Source of the DNA: Ectobius pallidus
Taxonomy: Eukaryota; Arthropoda; Insecta; Blattodea; Ectobiidae
NCBI GenBank assembly: GCA_964059195.1
Contig: CAXKWD010000007.1
Location: forward strand, 57,351,163-57,415,162
Length of the DNA: 64,000 bases
Direction: 5' to 3'
The notes beneath the pieces were generated by a model, which saw only the letters and a list, made by a program, of their open reading frames with translations, had not been told where the DNA came from and did not search any database. Shown here piece by piece: positions 35,901 through 46,636 of the stretch (position 1 is the first letter of the stretch; each line of letters begins with the position of its first letter). Made by a program: the position numbers and the translations under genes.

Positions 35901-37110
35901 ACTTACTGCATTCGCGACACTGTTTATCAGCTCTACTTCCTGTAGGGGAGATAAGTCGCCTAGCCTGGTGCCTTTAGAAAACACTATCACTTCCTCAGAC
36001 AAATTAATAATACGAACTGGAACAACATATGACTTATTTAATTTCTTCTTTTTATACTGAGACGGATAATTCATTATATGCGATTGTTTGCCAAGTGATT
36101 CTAAATTTTCTTTTCTCCCAAGGTATCCTTGGTTCATGTCCTCTTTTACGGGGCAAAGAGGCTGAACAGTTCTCGTCCCATTGGGATACCCCAGAGCGCC
36201 TGTTTGGCTCGGTAGCTTTTCTGCTACGGAGTCCTCACACCGCTCACTGGTAGATGGAAAGATGGGTGGCCATTCGGCCTCCGGATTTTCGCGAGGCTTT
36301 GAGGGAATACATTGGGGGCTTGGGGTCGATAAGGGACCATTCCCCGGGGGCCCATTAGGATCCTTTCTTAAATTCACTACAGCACGTGGTGAATACAAAC
36401 CAGGTAGCAGGGATTCTACCGGTTCAAACATTGCACTCGGGGAATCATCAGGGATTTCATTTCCAATGACCCTGGCACGGACTATAGTCCCACAGAATGG
36501 AGAACATTCAACTATTTCCGTTAGGATGACCGACGCAAACCAACCTGGAGAGTTATCCTGACCAGCGTCCCGTAGCTCAGTGCGGCAATCTGTAGGGTCC
36601 AAAGCCTGGAGCGGGGTGATCAATCCCTGAGCAGAGGAGTCCCTACAGCCCATTCCATCTCGCGTGACATCACGCGAGACAGCACCCAGCGAGCTACATA
36701 TTAAAGGAATCTGCTGGCCCCCCACCGTGAGGCAGTTAGTTTGCAGGTCTAATTGAGCTCCTACTTTCTGCAGAAAATCGGCCCCCAAAATTCCATCTCC
36801 AGGGGATCTTAAGTCACAAACTAAAAAAGTATGAGTATATGGTCTCTCATTAATAAACAAAGTGACTTCTTGTTCACCGTCTAGCTTCAAATTGTTTCCA
36901 GTTACACCCCTAGCCGTTATTTTATTCATGTTAAGTCGTGCCGAACTTACTGTCGGTTTCAATAATGATACAGCAGCTCCGGTATCTGCTAATAACTCTC
37001 TCTTAGTTCCCTCAATTATAACTTGTAGCCACAGCCCCGTCGCCGGACTAATTGTGGCTGGCACGACTAGTTTCTTCGGCTCTATTTCGGGAAGACCTGC
37101 GGGGTTGTTT
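32912..37110 (-). pseudogene. pol: Pol polyprotein (protease, RT, RNase H, integrase), two frameshifts
   Basis: Overlaps the gag end in the -1 frame, as expected for gag-pol frameshifting. Numbering from 37064: protease ADTGAAVSLL near residue 26, reverse transcriptase ~440-690, RNase H ~700-860 (TDAS, TEKE, TDHAALKW, ADALSRH), then the integrase zinc region. A single-nucleotide frameshift near 34130 moves into the frame 34167-33226, which carries the integrase core: D in STDFVGALP, D in RSDQGAQFL, E in SNGICERFH. A second one near 33230 moves into the C-terminal tail (33229-32912). The RT catalytic box reads YLDE instead of YxDD (GAA codon at 35232-35234). Confidence 0.92.
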
Positions 37111-38049
37111 TGGTCCTCCCTACCCCGTATAAACCTGGGCGCTCCCCTCGCTCTTTTCTACAATATCTTGCGATGTGCCCCATCTCACGACAGTTATAAC
37201 ATTGGTACCCCCTTCGACCCGTGCTGCGATAACTACTGTTACCTCCTCGCGCACACAGCGCGCTACTCGATCCTCTGGGACCAAGATCGCGTGAAAAACC
37301 GCCTTGTGGCGCATTACTGACACCAGCGTTCCTTTCACTACTGTTATTATTGCCATTTCTATTATTATTACTGCCCCAATGTCCACCTCGTCCTGCTGAC
37401 CTAGGACCACCACCATATCTATTTTGCGACTGATAGCCTCGACTTTCATTACTGAAAACTCGCGCTGGAACCTTTTCGCGCGTCTTCTCACTCTCTGTTT
37501 CCGCCTGGGCTGCCATGGTGGCTATCTTAATGGCTTTATCTAATGTCTCGGGCATTTGGTACTTAACTTGCAGCCCAGGATTACCTTTTAATCCGTTAAT
37601 GAAACTTGCTAATAAGCGTTTTTCTGCTTCTGTGTTTATTGCCCTTTGTTCAGCCGCATCTGCGACTCTTCTAATTCTTTGCCTACTTAAACGTCGCAGA
37701 CGGTCAGCAAAGTCTGCTATTGACTCATCTTTTCCCTGTGTCGCTGCCTGCAATTGCGAATAATAATAAAAATCCGTATGTAGCTCTTTAAATCTTTCTA
37801 AAAATATCTCTTTAGTCTCGCAAACGTAATTTCTTCCTGTAACTCGGGGTGTGTATCTATAAACGTTTGCGCTGCTCCCTGTACTTTCATTATAACTAAT
37901 CTAACTTTATCTTTATCCGTTAAATTTCCTAACTCTGCGGCAGAATCAATATTCCGCAGAAAATTTGCAACTGGCCTCCCACTTTTCGGATCCCATGCCT
38001 GAATCCATCCTGCTACTGACAAATCCTTAACTCTGGTTTCTTGGGCCAT
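37082..38049 (-). pseudogene. gag: Gag polyprotein, one frameshift
   Basis: Starts at ATG 38049. The first 83 codons (to 37798) include a capsid-like stretch (AWDPKSGRPVANFLRNID). A single-nucleotide shift in the T-run at ~37797-37803 breaks the frame, and it resumes to 37082. The second part has a capsid C-terminal region (FADRLRRLSRQRI, FINGLKGNPGLQVKYQ), a Gly/Arg/Asn/Ser-rich linker and one CCHC zinc knuckle (CYNCREMGHIARYC). pol follows in the -1 frame, so the Gag-Pol fusion presumably uses programmed frameshifting. No confident slippery site was seen. Confidence 0.88.
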
Positions 38050-38096
38050 ATTGATCTACCTGATTAACTAAAATTCTAATTTTTCTATTGTTTCAG

Positions 38097-38372
38097 CTGA
38101 TGCCGACCGTGGACGCGCCACAGACCTACTTGCAGGTTATTCGGCGGCGGACATGCCGTCGGTGCGGAGACTCTTCCGAGTGGACATACCCTGTTGTATT
38201 GTCCCTCGCCAGGGGCCCGTTCCGGCGGCTACCTACGTGGCCGCTTCCACAGTGGAATTGCGTCACCACTGTTTCCTATGAATACCGGGTCTTGACCCCT
38301 GAGGGGCTCCGGCAATTGCAAATTGCAAATGAGCGGGCCTCTCAATGCAGGGCCCGGTATGGGGACCCTTAG
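38097..38372 (+). CDS. Exon 2 of the putative antisense gene
   Basis: The plus-strand acceptor (pyrimidine-rich tttttctattgtttcag ending at 38096) opens a 91-codon frame in phase with exon 1, giving a predicted 172-aa product. The exon is GC-rich and encodes an Arg-rich region with a C-x2-C pair (RRRTCRRCGD), Trp/Pro-rich stretches and a C-terminal helix-like segment. The stop TAG is at 38370-38372, and AATAAA follows at 38439-38444. It sits between gag's start (38049, minus) and the leader ORF end (38480, minus), again avoiding overlap. The intron (30657-38096) would cover all of env, pol and gag. I know no family for it. The position is analogous to antisense genes of deltaretroviruses. Confidence 0.55.
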   Translation: MMPTVDAPQTYLQVIRRRTCRRCGDSSEWTYPVVLSLARGPFRRLPTWPLPQWNCVTTVSYEYRVLTPEGLRQLQIANERASQCRARYGDP

Positions 38373-38479
38373 TCCACACAACAACAACAAAAAAACAAAC
38401 AAAAAACAAAAAAATTGTATATATATATTTATAAAAAAAATAAAACTTCTTTTGCTTCAACTATCTTCAGATTTTGATT

Positions 38480-38941
38480 CTAATGTTGCCTAAATGAAAT
38501 TCTCATATCCTCACTCCTAGACCTAGTACAACTATACTGAGGGAGGTAATCTTTCCTTTCTATTTCTAGTGTTTCATAATAATGCGTTGGGGGTATATAT
38601 CTAAGTACTATTCTAACTTCTAAGTCAAAAATCACAGCCAAACCTTCCCCATGTTCATATTTATAAATCTTCTGTATGGGAGCTTTAAAATGTTTACGAC
38701 GACCCTCAAATGCAATTTCCAGTCAACTCTCAGCTATTAGTCCTCTGAATTTATGCTCATGTTCCTTAATCCTGGAAATATCTATATCTGTGAACTTCTT
38801 AAAAAATCTTTCAACGAGTTCCTTGGCATACTTCGTGGATCCTTGCAAGGCTAGCGAATTTGACACGGTAAGTAATCGAACGTAGAGAACTGTAAACTCT
38901 TTATCACAGGGATCACGTCTTTTAAAACAACACCACGCCAT
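38480..38941 (-). pseudogene. Leader ORF upstream of gag, split by an in-frame TGA
   Basis: Lies between the 5' LTR and gag in the sense orientation. ATG at 38941 opens 72 codons (MAWCCFKRR..., then FFKKFTDIDISRIKEHEH). A TGA at 38725-38723 stops it. The same frame then stays open for ~80 more codons to a TAG at 38482-38480, with a basic segment (FEGRRKHF) and a Tyr/Arg-rich end. The long open stretch on both sides of one stop suggests a genuine accessory gene with a recent nonsense change or leaky termination. No family recognised; it is not a usual gypsy gene. Confidence 0.5.
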
Positions 38942-39091
38942 ACGGTACGTATGTTGTTATTAAACCTATAATGTCTTAATATTATTATCACAGTAGGCTA
39001 TTATAACGTAATTTACTTAACACTTTTCACTTTGGCTTTCTCTTCTCGACCTGGGTTCGAAAATTAACGTAGTTAATACTTTTTAATTAAT

Positions 39092-39109
39092 CTACAACCG
39101 CTGCCACCA
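39092..39109 (-). promoter_or_regulatory. Primer-binding site, tRNA-Leu-like
   Basis: Two bases inside the 5' LTR the minus strand reads tggtggcagcggttg. The first 13 bases match the 3' end typical of eukaryotic tRNA-Leu (ccgctgccaCCA). Confidence 0.75.
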
Positions 39110-39111
39110 GT

Positions 39112-40170
39112 TGTCATGTCGCGGGTAAAGGAAGGGAAGTGGCCGGGCGAAACCCTAACTTATACCTTGGAAATGACGTAACACCCCTTTTCTAACATAA
39201 ACAATATTTATTTAAGAGAACTAGCCAATATAACAAATTAATAAAACAAATAAGTAAAGCACAAATGAAACAAGTTTCTTCTATCTCCATTATAGTTAAC
39301 TTATACCTGAGTTGATTATTATTAAGATATGTTACTTCTAGGTTACATTTGAATAACGATACATACACATATTTATTTACAATAATTATAATATTGGAAA
39401 CTGTTTACTGTTCTTTTCTGAATATAAACGTTCCTACACATGGATGGATTATATGCATAAATAATACAATTGAAATCAGTTTAGTATTCTTGTCTGAATC
39501 TAAATGATTTCATAAAATTAAATAAACTTTAATGAATGACAATAAACTACTTCGTGTAAGCAAGTCTCAAGAAAATATTACAGAAGTCTACTTACATAAA
39601 AGAATTAAGCCCAGCCGTTCCATATCGTAGCCTGCTCAAATAATATTTATGCGAGTTCTGCAATAGGAGTCTTCTTCGTCCACCGGGGATAACTCGTACA
39701 GTAAGTATCGCCTATGAAGATGTACTAATTGATATCCTGATCATTGGAACGGCTGGCTGAGTTTATATACTTGCTTACACCCACGGAGAATGGAGGGAGA
39801 CAGGAAACTCATCCTTTTACCTTTTATGAACATCAATCAGCATAATAAATACTACAATATGCATTACACTAGGATCGAACTCAAGACAGGCTGATGCAAC
39901 ATCCTGTATCTCTTGAGTCACGTATGACACTATTTTCACAGGAAGATTTGTGGTCAGTTACATCCTGTGAAGTTCCCAAGATGTACATTTTAATATTTCA
40001 GATGACCACAAAATCCTGTCGGTCTTTTCCTTTGTTGCAACATACTAGAGATGAGTAAGTGTCATATAATCATAACTAATATAATCAATAAATTTGCAAT
40101 ATTCGATAATATATCAAGTAACCAAAACAATAAATGATAAAATAATCAGATGGCTGTCTGGGCCATCACA
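39112..40170 (-). repeat. 5' LTR of the provirus
   Basis: 1059 bp, near-identical to 29213-30288. It is followed on the plus strand by the TSD aacc (40171-40174) and then by older gypsy-like sequence. Confidence 0.95.
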
Positions 40171-40174
40171 AACC

Positions 40175-41424
40175 AGTGGCTCACAAGTGGTAGCAATTTT
40201 CTGTAGTTTTTCTTTCTTTTTCGCCTTGATTTAACTTTTATTGGCTCAGAGATGGAAGAGGTAGTGGTTTCTCCGGATGCCTTAAGGAAAGATGCGATGA
40301 TAGAGGAATTCCTGAACAGAGCCATTACCGATTACCACGATTAGATTTGCCAGCTTTAATCAGAAAATATAAGCAGCTAGGAGTCTATGCTAGGGAACCT
40401 AACGCATCATATTGTATTATCGGAATTGAGGAGGAAAATACAAAAATAAAGAAGATTTTGAAGGAATTTGTAAAAACCGTAAGCGAATTTGAAACGGTAG
40501 GAATTACGGAAAAATAGTTTCGTAGATCCTATCATAGGATGGTTCATTGGAGAAACAGAAATACCTTCCTTAGATAAAATACAGAAGATGGTTTATTATT
40601 GAAGCAACAACAGGCTAGGGAGAAGGAATTCTGTGAATTGATAAGTAGATTAAGGGACTTAAACCCAACTGTAATGAGATCTTTCAAGCGGGTAGTATGT
40701 TAGGAACGGGCGTTCAGGACAACCTGGTTACTCTATTGACACAAGTCCAAAGTTTCGGTAAGGCAGCCTGGCTGACGAAATATTTTCTAGGCCTCCACAG
40801 CCTGTTAACTTTCGATAACGATCTACATAACTGTGTAAGAGGGAATCATGAAGCAAATGCTGGAAATTTAAGTGGTAATAGTGATTTGTTGACCGGTGAT
40901 GGGGGGCTTGGTCGTAGTCCACCACGGAGTATTAATAGTGGACGTTTCTCATTTAAATATCTAGAATTACCGAATCCTCTGGAAGTTATTTTGAAGAATA
41001 CGAAAGTCATGCAATTGGAATCAGCTGAAGACAGTAAAACTTTCTAAAATTTTTTTGTTACGGTACATTTCAGAAGCAAACCACTTAGTTGAAGCTGCAG
41101 GATATGCAGATCTTATAGGTACTTTGTCTGTATATTACCGGTACGTTAGCAGCAGCCGTAAATTGATGCTGTCAATCAAGGTATTTCTGTACAAAATTTC
41201 CATTCAACCACCATTCGTAATTTCTTGCCGGCCAGAATTTTACATCAACTCATCAATAAGTATTATTTCAGGGCTCAATTGCAGAGGGAGGGTTTCTTTG
41301 AATTTGTTAAAGAAGTAGAACTTGCGGTCACAGCCTAAAGAGTCCCATATGCAGAGAAGGAGATACTGGCAATGATCGGAGCAAGAGCTTGCTTACCGAA
41401 ATTAGGGGCTTGTTTCTCTACTAG
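40175..41424 (+). pseudogene. gag remnant of an older gypsy-like element
   Basis: Plus-strand coding traces shift among frames: MEEVVVSPDALRKD near 40252, then QQQAREKEFCEL near 40605, then the opening 40697-41047, and further pieces to ~41420 (VNQGISVQNFHST, ARILHQLINKYYF, AEKEILAMIGARA). This looks like the N-terminal and capsid regions of a gypsy-type Gag. There are many stops and frameshifts. It ends abruptly at 41424, where an inverted portion of the same family begins. The young provirus sits immediately to its left. Confidence 0.65.
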
Positions 41425-41430
41425 TTACTT

Positions 41431-42482
41431 TCAATAGGAGATTATACCTTGCTCGACCATCTTGTTAATCTTATCCTTTAAGGCTTCCATCCTCGGGGAT
41501 GATAATCGATAAGGCGGCAACCGTACTGGATGATTATCGGCGAACACGATATCGTATTTAATGAGGGGAGTGAGGCCGAGCTCATTGGTAAAATCATCCG
41601 GGTAATGCTTTGCTAACTCTGTCACTTCACAAGCCTGGTATTGCGGTAGGTGAGACAATCTGCTGATTGTTCCACAGAAAAAAGGTATCTGTAGTGACCC
41701 CTAACAACCTCATATTAATCAATATATCAATATATAAACTGCAATGTATACGGGTTCCCGGGTCGAACACGAAACATATGACACCTTGGCCTAAATATAA
41801 TATAGCCCTAGTTTTAACCAAGAATTCTGTCCTCAAGAGGGCATCTACAGCTAAATCTTTGACTACCAAGAAACTGAAATTCCAGGAGCACTTCAATATC
41901 TTAACTCACAAAACCACCGAACCCATAATTGTCACTGCCTTTTGATCAACACTTTTACAGATACAGTCAGTCACCCTAAGTTTTAACTGATGCTGCAGAG
42001 CAAATCTATACGACAATAAGGAGGAACGCTCCCAGAATCCACTAGAGCCTCGCATCGATTCTTATTGAAAGTAAGGTCGATTGTGCGCAAATTATTTACG
42101 GCCCTAGCTTGAATACCGTACTCTCTGTTGGAGTATTCCAACTTATTGTCGGCTTTCCATGAATTTCGACCCATCGGGGCAGAACTAGAATCACTATTCA
42201 AAGCTTTAACTGAGGCTGTCTGGGCTCCACGTCCTGGTCTATATCTGCTTTGGCCAGCAGCATGACCTTGCCTTCTACAAAAGACACAGAAGGGAGGCCT
42301 CCTATCTCGCCTTTAGGAAAATCCTGGATTTGCCCCAAGTCTGTAAGATTCTTGTGATTATTGCTGTTCAAACCTAACACGCGGGGCAGAAATATTCTGA
42401 GTGCAGCTAGACTGTGCTGCTAATAAGTCATTTAATTTAGGCTCTAATTGCTTAAACTGTGCGCAACTTACAAGCGGGGAAG
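41431..42482 (-). pseudogene. Inverted gag-pol remnant of the older gypsy-like element
   Basis: Read on the minus strand from 42482 downwards: the end of Gag (SCAQFKQLEPKLNDL), a zinc-knuckle remnant (CVFCRRQGHA), a protease-like ALVDSGS box with following hydrophobic strands, and the start of reverse transcriptase (ADNHPVRLPPYRLS ... MVEQGIISY). The parts lie in several frames. It points opposite to the gag remnant at 40175-41424. The continuation upstream is displaced to 58853-58783 by the hAT insertion. Confidence 0.7.
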
Positions 42483-42751
42483 TAGTAGAGCAGAGATGGC
42501 AAAATACGAAAGTCGTGTGACGAATTGAGGATACTACCCGCACATCATGGAAAGAATGCAGAGAAGTTGTTCGTAGTTATGCAGGGAATAGCGGCACAGC
42601 GGCGGATTAGCTAGTCTAGACTACAACGTGCTTCAGCTTCTATTGTAATTTCGAAAGGAATAAATGGGAATTATGTTATTGTTGCAGTACATTGTCATAT
42701 GAAGATTGTTATTTTGCAGAACTTGTTCTTTTGAGGTACGGTATGGTAGTT

Positions 42752-43090
42752 TTACTTCAATAGACTTTCAAAATTAGGTGTTACATCATAAGCAACCACC
42801 GTAATTTGTGCATGAAGACTGTTATCTCTCAGCTGTGTTCTTTTAAGAGTCTTCAGAGTACTCATTTTTGAAAAAAATTGTTCGCAGATGTACGTTGACC
42901 CAAACAGAGATACTATTTCAGCTGCAAATGTCCTAAGACGTGGGTATGTAGAGGAATCGATATATTGAAAAATATCTGAACCAACAAAATCTTTGCATAT
43001 CATTTTTAAAAGTGTCACATTGAAGATCTGCAAGTTCGTATTGTAGATTATGTCTTTTATGTGTCATGTTCGTTGTGAGGGGAGTAGTAA
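42752..43090 (-). pseudogene. hAT transposase, C-terminal part
   Basis: Minus-strand frame with LQYELADLQCD followed by the dimerisation signature (LFGSTYICEQFFSKMSTLK), the diagnostic C-terminus of hAT transposases. It continues the protein interrupted at ~56925, with the Polinton lying exactly between the two halves. The opening called from 43033 is in this frame's neighbourhood, with a frameshift near 43015. Confidence 0.85.
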
Positions 43091-43096
43091 CTAGCT

Positions 43097-43663
43097 AGCT
43101 TTAATCCAAAATAACCGCCGACCGACGCCGCCCCCGACGCCGCCCCCAACGCCGCCCCCGACGCCACGTCACGTGTAAGACAACGTGACGCTATTATAGT
43201 CGATTCGAACAAGCAAGACGAGCCCGATCGTCCTGTGCTAGTGCCAACCCGCCCCCACGCCCCTTTAAAGAGCTAGGCAAAAAAAACAAAACCGACGCCG
43301 CCCCCCGACCCCACCCCCAACCCCGTACTATGGTCCTATATGACATGATGGTACTCGATTCGACCAATGCAGACGAGGGCAGTAAGCCTGTGCTAGCCCC
43401 ACCCAAATCAGACCCAATTCGAAAACCGACGCCTGCCCCCCAGAGGGCTGGTTACACCCCCAGATACGAGGCTTGGGCAGAGGATATAATGCAAATGCCC
43501 ACTAGGAAACACGTTCCTATGTTATCCAGATCCTTTAGTTACAACGTAATGATAACATATAGGCCTAGTGTATTAATTAGATTCATACGAGTTGTGTATC
43601 CTTCGGGGATGCAATGCAGGTAACATAGGAATGAAACGATATGTATTGTTTTCACATAGTTAT
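43097..43663 (+). repeat. Left terminal inverted repeat of the Polinton
   Basis: Matches the reverse complement of 56446-56913 with few differences, plus an extra ~86 bp near 43560-43645. The outer part has gacgcc-rich tandem motifs followed by cacgtcacgtgtaagac. The same gacgcc theme occurs in the arm ends of the fold-back at 2239. The opening 43330-43623 is mirrored in the other repeat and is probably not a gene. Confidence 0.9.
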
Positions 43664-44200
43664 AATAATAAAGTTGATAATATAAGGTATTGCACCGATG
43701 CGTATTCCGGTAGCTCATGATGGTCTATAACCCGCTTAATGTCCATCGGATGGAAGAAGCACGTCCTGTGTTACATTTCCTCATATAGGTACAGCGTAAT
43801 GGTTATACATGGGACGACTGTACTAATCAATTCGAATGCCTTAAATAAGATACTAATATCAGGTAACTCAAATACGTTGTAATATCCATGGGAATGAATC
43901 CTATAGGAAGGTGTGTGTGTGTGTATTGGCATATTACAGAATTAGTACTTGTGCAATACAGTGACAGTGAATTTAAGATAAACACAATAACAAAGTCATG
44001 TGAAAACAACTCTGTTAGAATAACAAGTTAGATGTTTAATACAGATATCACTCAGCGAAACAATATGTACTTTTATATTTCTACAAAGCTACGCTATTAA
44101 CAACAAAAACATAAAAACATTCCATACTGATAACATCTTAGAGAGAGAGTGAGTGAGTTCAAAGAATCCTGATGTTTACAAATTGTCCAGATAGTTCCTT
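43664..44200 (+). other. Polinton interior without recognised gene
   Basis: About 540 bp, AT-rich, with a short GT repeat at 43911-43924. No supported ORF. Confidence 0.4.
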
Positions 44201-44201
44201 C

Positions 44202-44581
44202 TATAAATACCGTGTACATCAAATGATAATCAAACCAGACAGTTTGTGTGAATAGTGTGGTGACGAAGACAGAAGACAGATCTGCTGATTCTAAGGTATG
44301 TAACAATTATATCTCAACTACTTATCAATCTGTGGCATAGCATAACAGTTAGTGTGACACTTATTGAGTATTCACTGCAATTTGAAATACGTGGTGTATT
44401 AACGTAATGAAAGAATGTAATACTATACGATGTTATTTAACGAAATCTAGACATACCAAAGTAATGAGGGACTACTATTAGGCCTATATAATATGTGAAG
44501 CATAGGTTTATATCTGTGTTTTACTATGAGTATGGATTTAAGGTGACTTCAATAAATAAATATAATATTCTGCAAACGTAG
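44202..44581 (+). promoter_or_regulatory. TATA promoter and spliced 5' leader of the small Polinton ORF
   Basis: TATAAATA at 44202-44209 is followed ~90 bp later by a splice donor (ctaag|gtatgt, GT at 44296). A candidate acceptor (caaacgtag, AG at 44580-44581) lies three bases before the ATG at 44585. The layout (TATA, short exon, short intron, ATG) matches that at 48369-48543. The acceptor lacks a strong pyrimidine tract, so the intron is less certain. Confidence 0.5.
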
Positions 44582-44584
44582 GAG

Positions 44585-44839
44585 ATGACTGCTTCAGATA
44601 CCATAATAGCAACGTCTAATAATAATAAATTAAATCATGACATTACACATTTAGTACTATGTTCTTACGATGAGATACTACAGAAAACAAACAAACAACC
44701 TAATAAGAGACACATCTATGTAAGGAGGCCTACCAATAGACCTATCACGATTACGATTATTAGTGACTTCATAATACAATATTCCGTAACAGTATTTAAG
44801 GGTTGTGTTTCATTCAAGGAATCAATGCATGTACCATAG
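44585..44839 (+). CDS. Small hypothetical Polinton protein, 84 aa
   Basis: Intact ORF placed immediately after a TATA promoter and a candidate intron. The protein begins with Thr/Ser/Asn-rich residues, has a basic middle (KQPNKRHIYVRRPTNRP) and ends in a hydrophobic stretch. Not recognised. Part of its DNA (aataataataaattaaat...catgacattac) recurs at ~46420 inside the element. It may be an accessory gene or a chance ORF; promoter context is the main support. Confidence 0.35.
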   Translation: MTASDTIIATSNNNKLNHDITHLVLCSYDEILQKTNKQPNKRHIYVRRPTNRPITITIISDFIIQYSVTVFKGCVSFKESMHVP

Positions 44840-45007
44840 AAACGAAATGATATTAGTTTAAAACAATGCACAGTCCCGCAATGAATATGATTTACTCTGA
44901 AGTAATAGTTACCCAGGACAATATCTGCGTGTGTATCAAACCTATGTTCACTATGTAGCCATGTTTACTGAGAATAATTAGGTAATAGTTTACATCTATG
45001 TCTTAGC

Positions 45008-45968
45008 TAGGGCCCGGGGGTTTAGCCAATAATTCGTCAAGTTAGTGGTGCACAAGGCATAGAAAGCTTTCTGAGTTAGTAAACAACTTTCTCTGCATGA
45101 GGCAGTTTAGTGTTCTGTTGACGTCGTTGTGTGTTGTGCGTTCTTGACAACCAGTGGCGGATCATAGCTAAAATGAGTGGGGGTGCTGCTCCAGAAAATG
45201 TTTAGCCATTTGTTTAGAAAAGCTACTAAGTAATATCTAGTTCATTGCAAATAATTTCGGCAACTGTCTAGATGTATCACTCTTCTAGAGAGACAAAATA
45301 TGTAAATGGCACAAGCGATCAGACTCGTGGAGGAATTATTCATAGGTAAGAGTCAACCTGAAGATGGAATACTTCTACAGGTGCAGCAGAAATAAAATTA
45401 AAAAATCTCCAGAAAAATTCAGGATTTTTCTACTGTTTTTACCTTTCGAGGTGCACTGGAAGGTTTTACAGAAGACCATAATGTGTACCCACACAAGGGG
45501 AAACACTAATATCTCATCCCCCCGTCACGTCATGAGACGTAGAGAGAAGTTTTTACCATTAAAGATCTTATTTGGAGGAAAATAGAAGATATTTTTCTTT
45601 TGAAAACTTCAAAATGTATATTGCCATTCACTGCAACAAAGCGTATGCATTGACATAATGTATAAATTGCCTTTTAATTTTCACTGTGAATATTGTTAAC
45701 AAATATTAAAGCATTGGTTGTGTATATTTATGTTCGCTTTACTAGGAAATATATTTTGTTTCTGTGATTTAAGATTAAATGTGCAAACTATTCTATGACG
45801 CTGTGTCTATCATTTCACTAGACTAGCTACACTGACCTTGAACTTGAATGTTCGTATTAAAGTGCGCCACTGAAAGCGAGTCACCCCTTCCCTTGTGTTT
45901 ACATACGGCTATATCCCAGTCACCACTAACTTGATGTAATGTTTTTGTGGCTAAACCCCCGGGCCCTA
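45008..45968. mobile_element. Non-autonomous hAT element inside the Polinton
   Basis: Termini tagggcccgggggtttagcca and the inverted tggctaaacccccgggcccta form a ~21-bp near-perfect inverted repeat. The 8-bp TSD gtcttagc lies at 45000-45007 and 45969-45976. The 961 bp contain no transposase frame. It is the innermost element of the nest, so the Polinton had already inserted when this hAT jumped. Confidence 0.93.
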
Positions 45969-45976
45969 GTCTTAGC

Positions 45977-46636
45977 GAAAAGGCTGACTATGTAACGTGT
46001 TGAATTGAAGTATTTCACCCTTTGCTTTTAAGATTCTACTTATCGATTGTAAGATAAAGCACAGTTCTATATCGATTAATGCCGACATCAGCAAATATAA
46101 TATTACAGAAAGGTAGCTGCATAACATATCATATATATATATATATATATATAAGAGACTTATCACAAACCTTACTTATATGGTGGTAGGAATGGATTAT
46201 TTAGAAGTCTAATAGCTCATAAATATGCGTATGGCTTACAACATTAACAGCTTTATGTGCCGAATGTCTAGAGCCTGGGAGCCTCAACCTCATGGAACCT
46301 TCAATGCCTCCATGGTCTATAATAGGGAACACTTTTTAATAGGTATATATATATAATATACATGCCATATAACTATGATTTATCTGGAATATAGATTAAA
46401 TGTCTCTTTAAGTCAATAATAATAATAAATTAAATAAATCATGACATTACATAACTAATATTGTGAACTTAAATAATATGAGCAGGACTGTGTAAGAAAG
46501 AGGAAGGGAATACAATAAATACTTAAATAACAATACGATACAAACTAAATCCTTTTTCTTATTATTAATATACAGATACTTAACAATTATTCTGTTTTAC
46601 CACAAGTGTACCTAAAACACATCGATACACTGTCCT
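45977..46636. other. Polinton interior without recognised gene
   Basis: AT-rich, with a TA microsatellite at 46131-46153 and a partial copy of sequence from ~44620 at ~46420. No supported ORF. Confidence 0.45.

Larger units (their letters stand above)
29213..40170 (-). mobile_element. Gypsy/errantivirus-type endogenous retrovirus, near-complete
   Basis: A 10,958-bp provirus read on the minus strand: 5' LTR 39112-40170, primer site, leader ORF, gag, pol, env, polypurine tract, 3' LTR 29213-30288. The 4-bp TSD aacc lies at 29209-29212 and 40171-40174. LTR differences I see are 6-bp and 11-bp indels and one substitution, so insertion was recent. Coding lesions are few: one frameshift in gag, two in pol and one stop in env. 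An F-type env places it with insect errantivirus-like elements. It also carries a putative spliced antisense gene. Confidence 0.95.

Noticed and set aside
43330..43623. 97-aa ORF in the left Polinton inverted repeat and its mirror at 56395-56694
   Set aside because: Present only because the inverted repeat is duplicated; no protein-like features or promoter.
45153..45873. A further nested hAT inside the MITE at 45008
   Set aside because: Eight-base inverted ends exist but the flanking octamers do not match, so it stays a remark only.
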